From Pedobacter sp. Hv1 (GTDB lineage: Bacteria > Bacteroidota > Bacteroidia > Sphingobacteriales > Sphingobacteriaceae), in assembly GCF_001412215.1 (NCBI RefSeq), contig NZ_LLWP01000002.1, forward strand, positions 248,001 to 312,000: 64,000 nt of DNA, read 5' to 3'. The notes beneath the pieces were generated by a model. That model was not told the origin of the DNA. It worked only from the letters and a program-made list of their open reading frames with translations, and searched no databases. The stretch's first letter is position 1; each line of letters starts with the position of its first letter. Positions 9,253-18,019 of this stretch are shown in pieces. Position numbers and translations under genes: made by a program.

Positions 9253-12200
9253 TGTGATCAATTTCTTCGGTTAACGGATTTTCTTCTTCATCTTTAACAA
9301 GCTGGCGTCTTTCGGCTATTCTACCGAAAACATAATACAGTCCAGGGATAATCAATACCCCGAATAAGGTACCAAATACCATCCCTCCTGCCGCAGCAGA
9401 ACCGATAGTTCGGTTACCATTGGCACCTGGCCCTGACGCCATAACCAATGGAATTAAACCAGCAATAAAGGCAAATGAGGTCATTAAAATTGGACGGAAC
9501 CTTACTGCCGATCCTTCTATGGCTGCCTGTAGCACAGAAGAACCAGCTCGGTGTTTCTGTACCGCAAACTCTACAATCAATACGGCATTCTTACCGAGTA
9601 AACCAATGAGCATTACCATGGCCACCTGTGCATAGATATTGTTCTCTAGTCCTAACAATTTCAAGAGCAAAAAGGCGCCAAAAATACCCGCCGGTAGCGA
9701 AAGGATTACCGCAAATGGCAGTAAAAAGCTCTCGTACTGTGCGGCCAATAACAGGTAAACGAAGGCCAAACAGATTAAGAAAATATAAATGGCCTGATTG
9801 CCTCTACCTACCTCATCTTTTGAAATCCCTGCCCAGTCTATCCCATAACCTCTTGGTAAGGTTTTTTGAGCCACTTGGGTAACGGCCTCAATGGCAGCAC
9901 CACTACTGTAACCCGCAGCAGCTGCACCACTAATTTCAGAAGAATTATACATGTTATGTCTGGTAATCTCTGATAGGCCATATACTTTTTCGATATGCAT
10001 AAAAGCAGAAAATGGAACCATTTCGCCATGCTCATTCTTTACATAGAGTTTTAAGATATCTTCTGGCAATGCCCTATATTGTGGCAAAGCCTGTACCATT
10101 ACCTTGTATTGACGATCGAACTTGATAAAACTGGTTTCGTAATTACTCCCTACCAAAGTAGACAAGGTATTCATCGCATTTTCAATAGTTACCCCTTTTT
10201 GTTGGGCAATATCGTTATCGATTCTGAGCATATATTGCGGAAAACTGGCACTGTAAAAGGTAAATACCGATGACAGCTCTGGTCGTTTGTTCAGCTCACG
10301 CACAAAATCTCTACTTACGGTTTCCATCTTTTTAAAATCTCCAGAACCATCTTTATCTAACAAACGCAATTCAAAACCACCTGCAGCACCATAACCCGGA
10401 ACCGCTGGCGGTTGGAAAAATTCAATGGTGGCACCAGAAATGTCTTTAGATTTTTCTTCTAATTCATTAATTACTTCTTGCACCCCATGTTTACGATCTT
10501 CCCAACTTTTAAGGTTAATTAAGCAAGTACCTGAGTTGGCACCAGTACCTTCGGTTAGGATTTCATATCCTGCTAAAGAAGAAACAGATTGTACATCTTC
10601 CATACCTTCTGCAATTTTTTGCAGTTTTTCGGCAATCTGATTGGTTCTTTCTAAAGTAGAGCCTGGTGGGGTTTGAATTACCGCATAAAACATCCCTTGA
10701 TCCTCATTCGGGATAAAACCCGAAGGCAGGTTGTTGTTCAATAACCAAATGGCAGCACAGAAGGCAATAAACATAGTTAGGGTAATCATCCTGCGGTTAA
10801 CAATTAGTCCCAATACTTTTTGATAACGACCAGTTAAACGGCCAAACCAATTGTTAAAGCCATCGAGCACTCTATTTAACCAAGTTTTTTTACGGGCTTT
10901 GCCATGGTTGTTCTTCAACATTACGGCACAAAGTGCTGGTGTAAGTGTTAAGGCAACTACACCCGATAAAATAATGGAAGTTGCCATGGTAATAGAGAAC
11001 TGTCTATAAAAGATCCCTACCGGACCAGACATGAATGCTACGGGAATAAATACCGCCGCCATTACAAAGGTGATGGCGATAATAGCCCCACTGATTTCGT
11101 GCATGGCTTCTTCTGTAGCCTTCAATGTCGAAAGATTCTTCTCTTCCATCTTGGCGTGTACGGCCTCAATTACCACAATGGCATTGTCTACTACAATACC
11201 GATGGCGAGCACCAGTGCAAACAATGTAATAAGGTTAAGCGTAATGCCAAAATATTGCATAAATACAAATGTTCCAATAAGCGATACAGGAACAGCAATG
11301 GCAGGAATCAATGTCGAACGCCAGTCGCCAAGGAACAGGAATACTACTAAACCTACCAAAACAAAGGCTTCTAGTAAAGTGTGGATTACCTTTTCTATCG
11401 ATGCGTCTAAGAATTTAGATACGTCATAACTGATCTCATAATCTACTCCTTTTGGAAAGGATGCCGATTTGATTTCTTTTAATTTGGCCTTGATATCTTT
11501 AATTACCTGACTGGCATTGCTACCATAAGATTGTTTAACCACAATAGCTGCCGACGGTTTGCCATTTAGGTTGGAATATAAATCGTAGTACGAACTCCCA
11601 AACTCAACATCGGCTACATCTTTTAAACGAAGAATTTCGCCATTTGGCGTAGATTTAAGGATAATGTTTTCATAACCTTCTTTGGTACTAAAACGACCGG
11701 GATATTTTAATACATACTCAAATGCTTGCGATCGTTTACCAGAACTTTCGCCCGTTTTACCTGGCGAAGCTTCTAAACTCTGCTCATCGAGTGCTTTCAA
11801 TACCTCGTCTGCAGAAATTTTGTGAGCCAGCATTCGATCTGGTTTCAACCAAACCCGCATGGCATATTCACGGTTACCTAAAATATCGGCAACACCCACT
11901 CCATCAACACGTTTCAGCTCAGACAGCACATTGATATCTGCAAAGTTGAACAAGAATTTCTGGTCCATCTTTGGATCTTTACTGTAAAGGTTGATGTACA
12001 TTAACATATTTGATTCTTCTCTGGTAATTTTCACCCCTTCACGTACCACAATTGGTGGCAACTTATTGATTACCGATGCTACCCTGTTCTGGATATTTAC
12101 AGAAGCCTGATTAGGATCGGTACCTAGGTTAAAAATTACTTGAATGGTCGCCTCACCATCATTTCCAGCATCAGAGGCCATGTATTTCATGCCCGGCACC

Positions 12201-12412
12201 CCATTAATGGCTCGCTCTAAGGGGATGATTACTGATTTGATCATCAGTTCGCCATTTGCCCCCGGATATTCGGCGGTAATGTTCACCTTTGGTGGAGAAA
12301 TGGAAGGAAACTGCGTTACTGGCAGTTGGGTAATGGCCAAAACACCTAAAAAAGTGATGATCAGCGATATCACAATAGACAGGACTGGCCTGTGTATAAA
12401 TTTATTAAACAT
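9245..12412 (-). CDS. AcrB-like HAE1 multidrug RND permease
   Basis: At 1055 residues this is full length for the hydrophobe/amphiphile efflux-1 class. It exchanges protons for drugs across the inner membrane. The N-terminus MFNKFIHRPVLSIVISLIIT is the first membrane helix. The proton-relay region LALVLAIGIVVDNAIVVIEA has one Asp where AcrB has two adjacent Asp (D407/D408); Asn in the second position is common in related pumps. Later signatures include FIPNEDQGMFY, PPAVPGYGAAGGFELRL and GLLGKNAVLIVEFA. It starts 24 nt after the adaptor stop and overlaps the channel gene at its end, so the three genes form a single transcription unit. Confidence 0.95.
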   Translation of the reverse strand: MFNKFIHRPVLSIVISLIITFLGVLAITQLPVTQFPSISPPKVNITAEYPGANGELMIKSVIIPLERAINGVPGMKYMASDAGNDGEATIQVIFNLGTDPNQASVNIQNRVASVINKLPPIVVREGVKITREESNMLMYINLYSKDPKMDQKFLFNFADINVLSELKRVDGVGVADILGNREYAMRVWLKPDRMLAHKISADEVLKALDEQSLEASPGKTGESSGKRSQAFEYVLKYPGRFSTKEGYENIILKSTPNGEILRLKDVADVEFGSSYYDLYSNLNGKPSAAIVVKQSYGSNASQVIKDIKAKLKEIKSASFPKGVDYEISYDVSKFLDASIEKVIHTLLEAFVLVGLVVFLFLGDWRSTLIPAIAVPVSLIGTFVFMQYFGITLNLITLFALVLAIGIVVDNAIVVIEAVHAKMEEKNLSTLKATEEAMHEISGAIIAITFVMAAVFIPVAFMSGPVGIFYRQFSITMATSIILSGVVALTLTPALCAVMLKNNHGKARKKTWLNRVLDGFNNWFGRLTGRYQKVLGLIVNRRMITLTMFIAFCAAIWLLNNNLPSGFIPNEDQGMFYAVIQTPPGSTLERTNQIAEKLQKIAEGMEDVQSVSSLAGYEILTEGTGANSGTCLINLKSWEDRKHGVQEVINELEEKSKDISGATIEFFQPPAVPGYGAAGGFELRLLDKDGSGDFKKMETVSRDFVRELNKRPELSSVFTFYSASFPQYMLRIDNDIAQQKGVTIENAMNTLSTLVGSNYETSFIKFDRQYKVMVQALPQYRALPEDILKLYVKNEHGEMVPFSAFMHIEKVYGLSEITRHNMYNSSEISGAAAAGYSSGAAIEAVTQVAQKTLPRGYGIDWAGISKDEVGRGNQAIYIFLICLAFVYLLLAAQYESFLLPFAVILSLPAGIFGAFLLLKLLGLENNIYAQVAMVMLIGLLGKNAVLIVEFAVQKHRAGSSVLQAAIEGSAVRFRPILMTSFAFIAGLIPLVMASGPGANGNRTIGSAAAGGMVFGTLFGVLIIPGLYYVFGRIAERRQLVKDEEENPLTEEIDHNV

Positions 12413-12436
12413 AAAATCTTTTGATTAGGTGTGCAA

Positions 12437-13522
12437 CTATTCTGCTTTTAACTGCAAATGCGAAATCACCTCCTTTGGAGATACAACTGCGTATTTGATT
12501 CGATCGTCTTCTTTTACTTTCTGCACCCCATCAAATAAGATCTGATCGTCTTCTACCAAGCCACTGGCCACGATATAGAGGTCTGGTAACGATCCGCCTA
12601 GAACGATGTTCCTTGCATGCACTACTCCTTTTTTATCGATCACATAGACATAGATCTTATCTTGAATCTCGTAGGTAGATTTTTGCGGAATGATGAGCGC
12701 ATTACGCAATGGCATTGTCATCAACACTTTACCGGTCTCTCCATTTCTCAGCAATTTATTCGGATTTGCAAACCTCGCCCTAAAGGCAATATTTCCGGTT
12801 TCATTATCAAATTCGCCCTCTACAGTTTCTACATTGCCTTTAACCCCTAAGGTTTCGTTATTGGCCAATACTAAACTTACCTGGGTATTGCCACGGCCTT
12901 TCACATTAGTCTGATAATTGAGGTATTCTGGCTCTGACACATTGAAATAAGCAAGCATCTGGCTGTTGTCTGATAAGCTGGTTAACAATTCACCTTCATC
13001 TATCAAACTACCCAATTTCTTTGGTATACGGTCTATCGTACCATCAAAAGGTGCACGAATGTCGGTAAACGACAAATGTAACTTGGCCAACGATACACCA
13101 GCTTTAGCCTGATCTAATTTGGCCATGGCCATGGCGAGTTCGTTTTTAGAGACCACATTTTTATCTACCAAGGTTTTGGTATTTTGCATTTCTATTTCTG
13201 CTGCCTTTACTTCGGCCTGTGCTTTTAACAATTCGGCTTCGTACATTTTAGGCATAATCTTAAAAAGCAACTGACCAGCTTTTACCGTCTGGCCCTCATC
13301 AACAAAGATTTGTTGCAGAAAGCCCTTTTCTTGAGCACGGATTTCGATGTTACGTACAGAACGGATCTGCGAAACATACTCTTTGGTAAAAGAGGTATCG
13401 ATTTTTAATGGACTGGTTACCGTGTATTTGGTAACTTCTTCTTTTTCTTGTTTTTTTTGGGTACAGCTGGTATGGGCTAATAGCGCACACAAGCCAGCGA
13501 GCATTAAAGTTTTCTTTATCAT
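12437..13522 (-). CDS. AcrA-like RND periplasmic adaptor lipoprotein
   Basis: This is the membrane-fusion protein of the multidrug pump. The signal MIKKTLMLAGLCALLAHTSC ends in a lipidated Cys20. The lipoyl/barrel-sandwich halves are at about residues 60-95 (EIRAQEKGFLQQIFVDEGQ) and 150-180 (TDIRAPFDGTIDRIPKKLG), linked by a helical hairpin, followed by a beta-barrel (LAYFNVSEPEYLNYQ) and a membrane-proximal domain. The length of 361 residues fits the family. It is the first gene of the operon. No adjacent TetR- or AraC-type regulator is visible, so its control is unclear. Confidence 0.92.
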   Translation of the reverse strand: MIKKTLMLAGLCALLAHTSCTQKKQEKEEVTKYTVTSPLKIDTSFTKEYVSQIRSVRNIEIRAQEKGFLQQIFVDEGQTVKAGQLLFKIMPKMYEAELLKAQAEVKAAEIEMQNTKTLVDKNVVSKNELAMAMAKLDQAKAGVSLAKLHLSFTDIRAPFDGTIDRIPKKLGSLIDEGELLTSLSDNSQMLAYFNVSEPEYLNYQTNVKGRGNTQVSLVLANNETLGVKGNVETVEGEFDNETGNIAFRARFANPNKLLRNGETGKVLMTMPLRNALIIPQKSTYEIQDKIYVYVIDKKGVVHARNIVLGGSLPDLYIVASGLVEDDQILFDGVQKVKEDDRIKYAVVSPKEVISHLQLKAE

Positions 13523-13665
13523 AAAAAATTAGTGAATAAGCTATTCTATATTGGGATACAATGTTTCTAAAGCATAAAAGAATCGGGTCTGGAAAAAGAA
13601 GATACTAAGCTATTGAGCAGTATTTTTTTAAGTTATTATCCAAATCCGAAAGTGCAGATCTGCTC

Positions 13666-14055
13666 TTAAATTCTTAAAACCCTTTGGAGCAGGTAAGTGC
13701 GAGATGCAAGATCAGATAAATGTTTGCAGAAGGGCAAACGGTGTTTTACCTCGTTGAAGAAGCAAAATGTTAATGAGATATAAACTAGTATCGCAACAAA
13801 TGGTAGGGATTTACCAAAAGTTACAACGTCATCATCTTCTGTTTCGATGGTATACAAATCTTCGAGCCGATCTGTATTGTTTATTTTTTGTAGAATGGAA
13901 GAATCGAAATTGGCAAAGTCGCTATGGCTTTCTTTTTGAAGGTGTTGTAAAGCAGTATAGGGTTCTACATTTTGGAGCGTTTGGGCATGCGCTTCATTTG
14001 AACCTCTTAATAAGAAGAAACAAAAGACGATCAGCAATGTAAAAACGGTCTTCAT
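13666..14055 (-). CDS. Small membrane protein of unknown function upstream of the multidrug efflux operon
   Basis: I do not recognise the family. The 129-residue product has a signal peptide (MKTVFTLLIVFCFFLLRG, cleavage expected near AHAQ), an acidic exported stretch of about 60 residues, one membrane segment (LPFVAILVYISLTFCFF, about residues 83-99) and a short basic tail ending LLQRVLRI. Its stop is 143 nt upstream of the adaptor start on the same strand, so it may or may not be cotranscribed. Like the small exported protein before the metal pump, it precedes an RND operon. Confidence 0.7.
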   Translation of the reverse strand: MKTVFTLLIVFCFFLLRGSNEAHAQTLQNVEPYTALQHLQKESHSDFANFDSSILQKINNTDRLEDLYTIETEDDDVVTFGKSLPFVAILVYISLTFCFFNEVKHRLPFCKHLSDLASRTYLLQRVLRI

Positions 14056-14063
14056 AGCTACGG

Positions 14064-14071
14064 CAAAAATA
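14064..14071 (-). promoter_or_regulatory. -7 promoter element TATTTTTG
   Basis: The minus-strand octamer TATTTTTG matches the Bacteroidota -7 consensus TAnnTTTG and ends 8 nt before the start codon of the small membrane protein. No clear -33 TTG was found at 19-20 nt. Confidence 0.5.
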
Positions 14072-14240
14072 AAATTGAATCGGAAAGTTTGCTTTGAAGC
14101 AGTCCCATTATCTTAGTTATCATATCTGTAAACATAATAGCTGGCCAAGCCAGTTTATTACAGCAACAAATTTCTGATCCAATTATTAAGAAATGATGAA
14201 GAATTGTCTGATCTGCATTTTTTTTCGATCAAAGATTTAT

Positions 14241-15722
14241 TTAATACCCTAGTTTTTTAAGGAAATCGTTTCTAGTCTTATTCACTTCTGGCGCATATTT
14301 AGGATCGAACCAAATAAAGTGTCCAGCTTTTTCCAATGGATAAAATTCAATGCTGGTATTTCCTTTTTGTTTGCTTTGCTCCACAAATTTTTGCGCACTT
14401 TGATAAGGAACACTTTGATCATCAGTTCCGTGCAAGATTAAGGTTGGAGGTAAATTTGCTTTAATAAGGAAGTTAGGAGAGATTTCTTTTACCATGTTCT
14501 TATCCTTCAAATCCTTTCTTATCCATGCGGTAGGTCGGTCTGTTAAGTCGTATACGCCAGCATTCACTAACAACACATTAGGAACAGAACTGAAAGAAAG
14601 GTCATCCGTTTTTTCATTCCATTGATCGGCCAAAGCAGTACTCAATACCAAATGCCCTCCAGCCGAATTACCTGAAGCTACAATGCGGTTAGGGTCAATA
14701 TTCAATTCATTGGCATGTTGACGTAACCAGCGTATGGCCGATTTTGCATCCTTTACTGCCTCAAAAGGTAAAGTCCCCTGTCTGCTATAGGTTCTATATT
14801 CTACAGCGCAAGCTACCCAACCCTTTTTTGCATAGTTTTGGCAAACATCAAAGAACCAATCGGGTTTACCTTCAGACCAGCTTCCACCATGAAAATAAAC
14901 CATCACCGGTCTCTTGCTATCTTGTTTTAAGCTATCGGGCAAAAAAATATGCAGGTCAAGATCAAGCGTACCTATTTTTTTATAAGCCTTCACTAGGTGT
15001 CCCCGCCTCCCCGCCAAATCTCCAGCATATAAAGTGGCTACTTTATTTAAAAGAGCTGTATCTCTACAAGATGATTTGAAATTGGCATAAATTGTCTGCA
15101 GGTTTTTGACCCCATTATTGTCCATGTGCTGATAAAGGTATTCGGCCGTCCAAAAATCTTTACATTTTTGATTGCTGACATAACGTGGAATTAATTTCCA
15201 AATGGCATTGAGTTGTTGGTTATCTATATGTCGGTAAGCAGGTTTCCTTAACTCCAAATTAAGCTGATAGGCAAAAAATGCTTTTACATAATTTACAAAA
15301 TCTCCATTTGTAAGCAATTGAGGATCATTAAAACCTATCAAATTTTTCTTTAAGCTTTCTGGGATTCCGGAAAGTTGTTTTGAGGTTTTACCAATATAAA
15401 TATCATGATTTACAGGATAATCGATCAACAGTTTATCAAAATAATATTTGATCTCCAATTGTTGATCTTCCACATAGGTCTTGTCTAATGTTTTTTGATA
15501 CTTTAATAATACCGCATCGAATTTTGATCGGGCTTGCTCTATTTTAGCCCTAAATTGTTGACTAGGCAAGGCATAAATCTTATCGTATTGCGGATAAAAC
15601 TCATTAGAGAATGATTTACCAAGTAATTTGAGTTCGGCTAAATAAGTTTGTTTACTATCTAACTGCTGCGCAGATAATGATGTTGCAAAAAGAAGACCTA
15701 TTAAAACGATGATCGATCTCAT
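14241..15722 (-). CDS. Secreted alpha/beta hydrolase (carboxylesterase-like) with long N-terminal region
   Basis: The signal peptide MRSIIVLIGLLFATSLSAQ exports the protein. The C-terminal half (about residues 250-493) is an alpha/beta hydrolase of the esterase/lipase type: oxyanion HGG at 278-280, nucleophile elbow GNSAGG with Ser353, an acid candidate at Asp434/435 (HGTDD) and His468 (AGHF). These form a complete triad. Residues 20-240 are helical and unlike a hydrolase; I do not recognise them. The substrate is not evident; an ester or acyl-peptide is likely. The gene stands alone, with 614 nt of non-coding DNA upstream. Confidence 0.85.
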   Translation of the reverse strand: MRSIIVLIGLLFATSLSAQQLDSKQTYLAELKLLGKSFSNEFYPQYDKIYALPSQQFRAKIEQARSKFDAVLLKYQKTLDKTYVEDQQLEIKYYFDKLLIDYPVNHDIYIGKTSKQLSGIPESLKKNLIGFNDPQLLTNGDFVNYVKAFFAYQLNLELRKPAYRHIDNQQLNAIWKLIPRYVSNQKCKDFWTAEYLYQHMDNNGVKNLQTIYANFKSSCRDTALLNKVATLYAGDLAGRRGHLVKAYKKIGTLDLDLHIFLPDSLKQDSKRPVMVYFHGGSWSEGKPDWFFDVCQNYAKKGWVACAVEYRTYSRQGTLPFEAVKDAKSAIRWLRQHANELNIDPNRIVASGNSAGGHLVLSTALADQWNEKTDDLSFSSVPNVLLVNAGVYDLTDRPTAWIRKDLKDKNMVKEISPNFLIKANLPPTLILHGTDDQSVPYQSAQKFVEQSKQKGNTSIEFYPLEKAGHFIWFDPKYAPEVNKTRNDFLKKLGY

Positions 15723-16336
15723 TAAATTTAATAACTAAAAGGTTTACTCATTTTCTGCACCACCAAACCAAGCCTACCAATTTATTGAAAATTAATGATT
15801 TAATCAAACAATAGGTTGATTGGACGGCTAAAATAACAGCCAAATTAGCGTTAAATCGAGATGTGCAAACTAGACTAAAAAGTAGCAGTTGAATTTATTG
15901 TAAAGTATAATCTCAATTATAGTTCAACTTCAATTGCCGATAATTTAAATGTTTAAACAACAAAAAATCAAAAAAAGAGCAAACAACAAACTGAAAACAA
16001 AAGGCTTATCATAACACCACAACATCTATTAAAAAAACAGTGTTAAAAATAAGAGCAAAGCCTAGCAAAAACCCGGCTTTATCCAACACTCCAATATTAA
16101 AAAACCTTTACCATTTGAAGAACAAGCTCCAAAAGCTTAACACAAACTTTGTTTAGCCTTAACCCAAAAGTGTAGGCCACCGACCTTTCTTTGTAACATT
16201 AATTGTGGTTAAAATCCATCGTTATTCATACAAGTTCTTATTGACAAGCCTATCAGGTTTTGCTCTTTAAAATTATTACATCACCAAAAATTGCTGGAAA
16301 CAGTAACAGAAAAATCAAAAAACAATTTTAAAAAAA
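15723..16336. other. Long intergenic region with no gene seen
   Basis: This gap between divergent genes has no convincing ORF or RNA gene. The right two thirds are strongly A-rich on the plus strand (long A/C/G-poor-T runs around 15,955-16,130). It must hold the promoters of both the hydrolase and the fimbrillin-nuclease gene, but I find no good TAnnTTTG element; CTTTCTTTG at about 16,188 is the nearest. Confidence 0.5.
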
Positions 16337-17983
16337 ATGAAAATCAAACATCTACATTTCACAGGCATGCTTATGCTCGTGATGTTCGGTACTGCCTGCC
16401 GAAAGGAAAACACCCCAATTATTACAAACGAAAACAGCACAGCCGTAAAGTTTTCATCAACCATTAATGGACAGCCCCAAACCAATGCTGTTGACAACAG
16501 TTGGACAGCCAACGACAACATTGGTGTATTTATGAAAACCGGAACTGGCCTATCGAATGTGATATCGGCCAATAAGGGCTACAATACCCCTGGTAATGGT
16601 GCATTTACACCTGCTACAACAGATCAAACCCTTTACTATCCTGACAATGGGAGTTCGGTCGATTTTATTGCGTATTATCCTTATCAACAAAATCTTACTG
16701 CAAATAAATACACGGTTAATGTAAGCAACCAAAGTGCACAAGCTGCTATAGACCTTTTATATTCAAACAATGCAATAGGGCTAAGTAAAACGAATAGCAA
16801 TGCAAACCTAATTTTTACGCATCAACTGGCTAAGGTTGAATTTACTGTAAAAAATGGGGCTGGTGTGGCCGACTTAAATGGCCTTGCTGCAAATATATCT
16901 GCCTTAAAAACAGGTGCCGAATTTGATTTGGCTACCGGGATCTTAACTGCCCAAGACCCCACCGCAGATATTGCACTAAAAACAAGTGTAAAAAATGGTA
17001 CAACAATAGCCGAGGCCATCTTAATTCCAACTACAAACGAAACAGGAACAAAAGTGGTATTTACCTTAGGTACAAAGACATTTACATGGAAACTACCTAC
17101 AGATACCAAGTTTGAAAAAGGTAAAAAATATACCTACGAAATAGAACTTAAAACTAGCGGAACTGGTACAAGTGGTACAGCAATATCGGCAAGTTCAACC
17201 ATCACCAATTGGACAGACGTACCTTCTGGCACTTATTCTCTTGATCAAGAAACGGTAACTACCACACCTATCAGCTCTGGTTACATGGAAACACCATCCA
17301 TCGCTACAGATGAAAATACAGTTTACGTAAGCCATGGTTTTCCAGGAAAAACGAATGTAAGAAACTATGCCATGTTGTACGACAAAAAGTATAAAGTGGC
17401 TTATTGGGTAGCCTATCCAATGCATTCTTCTTACATAGGTAGTTCTGGCCGTACAGATGCATGGGCCTATGACCCTGCTATTGCACAGGCAGATCAAGTA
17501 AACCTGAGCAGCTCTTTTGGCAATGGTTATGACCGTGGTCACCAAATTCCAAGTGGCGACCGTACGGCTACAAGAGACCTCAACGCTACCACTTTCTATT
17601 ACTCGAATATGACTGCACAAGTATCGTCAATGAACCAAGGAATTTGGAACAATTTAGAGCAACAGGTTAGAACTTGGACTGCGCAGAGCGATACACTTTA
17701 TGTAGTAACTGGTGCTGCCATCCAAAGCAAAACCGACCAGACCATTACCTATTCAAAAGGATCGGCCATTCCAAAATACTATTACAAAGCTTTGGCCATG
17801 AAAAAAGGTGATACCTATTATACCATCGGTTTTAAGATCAACAATGAGATTATTCCTTCTGGAAGCTCATACAATAGCTTCAGAATCAATGTAAGCGATC
17901 TTGAAAAAGAAACAGGTTATACTTTCTTCCCTAAGTTACCTACTGAGACCAAGACTACCATTGATAACAACATCTGGAAATAA
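16337..17983 (+). CDS. Lipoprotein with fimbrillin-like N-terminus and DNA/RNA non-specific endonuclease C-terminus
   Basis: The signal MKIKHLHFTGMLMLVMFGTAC ends in a lipidated Cys21. Residues ~35-300 resemble the fimbrillin/Mfa-like adhesin family found on Bacteroidota surfaces (VDFIAYYPY, LLYSNNAIGLS, LIFTHQLAKVEFTVKN). Residues ~315-545 are a NUC1/EndoG-type nuclease with catalytic motif DRGH at 399-402, the SNM turn with Asn424, and the metal-site region IWNNLEQQV at 436-444. It would be a surface-tethered, metal-dependent nuclease, perhaps for nutrient DNA, biofilm or competition. The next gene, 36 nt downstream, is a paralogue in the N-terminal part only. Domain calls are firm; the biological role is open. 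Confidence 0.88.
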   Translation: MKIKHLHFTGMLMLVMFGTACRKENTPIITNENSTAVKFSSTINGQPQTNAVDNSWTANDNIGVFMKTGTGLSNVISANKGYNTPGNGAFTPATTDQTLYYPDNGSSVDFIAYYPYQQNLTANKYTVNVSNQSAQAAIDLLYSNNAIGLSKTNSNANLIFTHQLAKVEFTVKNGAGVADLNGLAANISALKTGAEFDLATGILTAQDPTADIALKTSVKNGTTIAEAILIPTTNETGTKVVFTLGTKTFTWKLPTDTKFEKGKKYTYEIELKTSGTGTSGTAISASSTITNWTDVPSGTYSLDQETVTTTPISSGYMETPSIATDENTVYVSHGFPGKTNVRNYAMLYDKKYKVAYWVAYPMHSSYIGSSGRTDAWAYDPAIAQADQVNLSSSFGNGYDRGHQIPSGDRTATRDLNATTFYYSNMTAQVSSMNQGIWNNLEQQVRTWTAQSDTLYVVTGAAIQSKTDQTITYSKGSAIPKYYYKALAMKKGDTYYTIGFKINNEIIPSGSSYNSFRINVSDLEKETGYTFFPKLPTETKTTIDNNIWK

Positions 17984-18019
17984 ACAAATACTTAAACAAA
18001 ACCTTAAAAAACAATTGAC

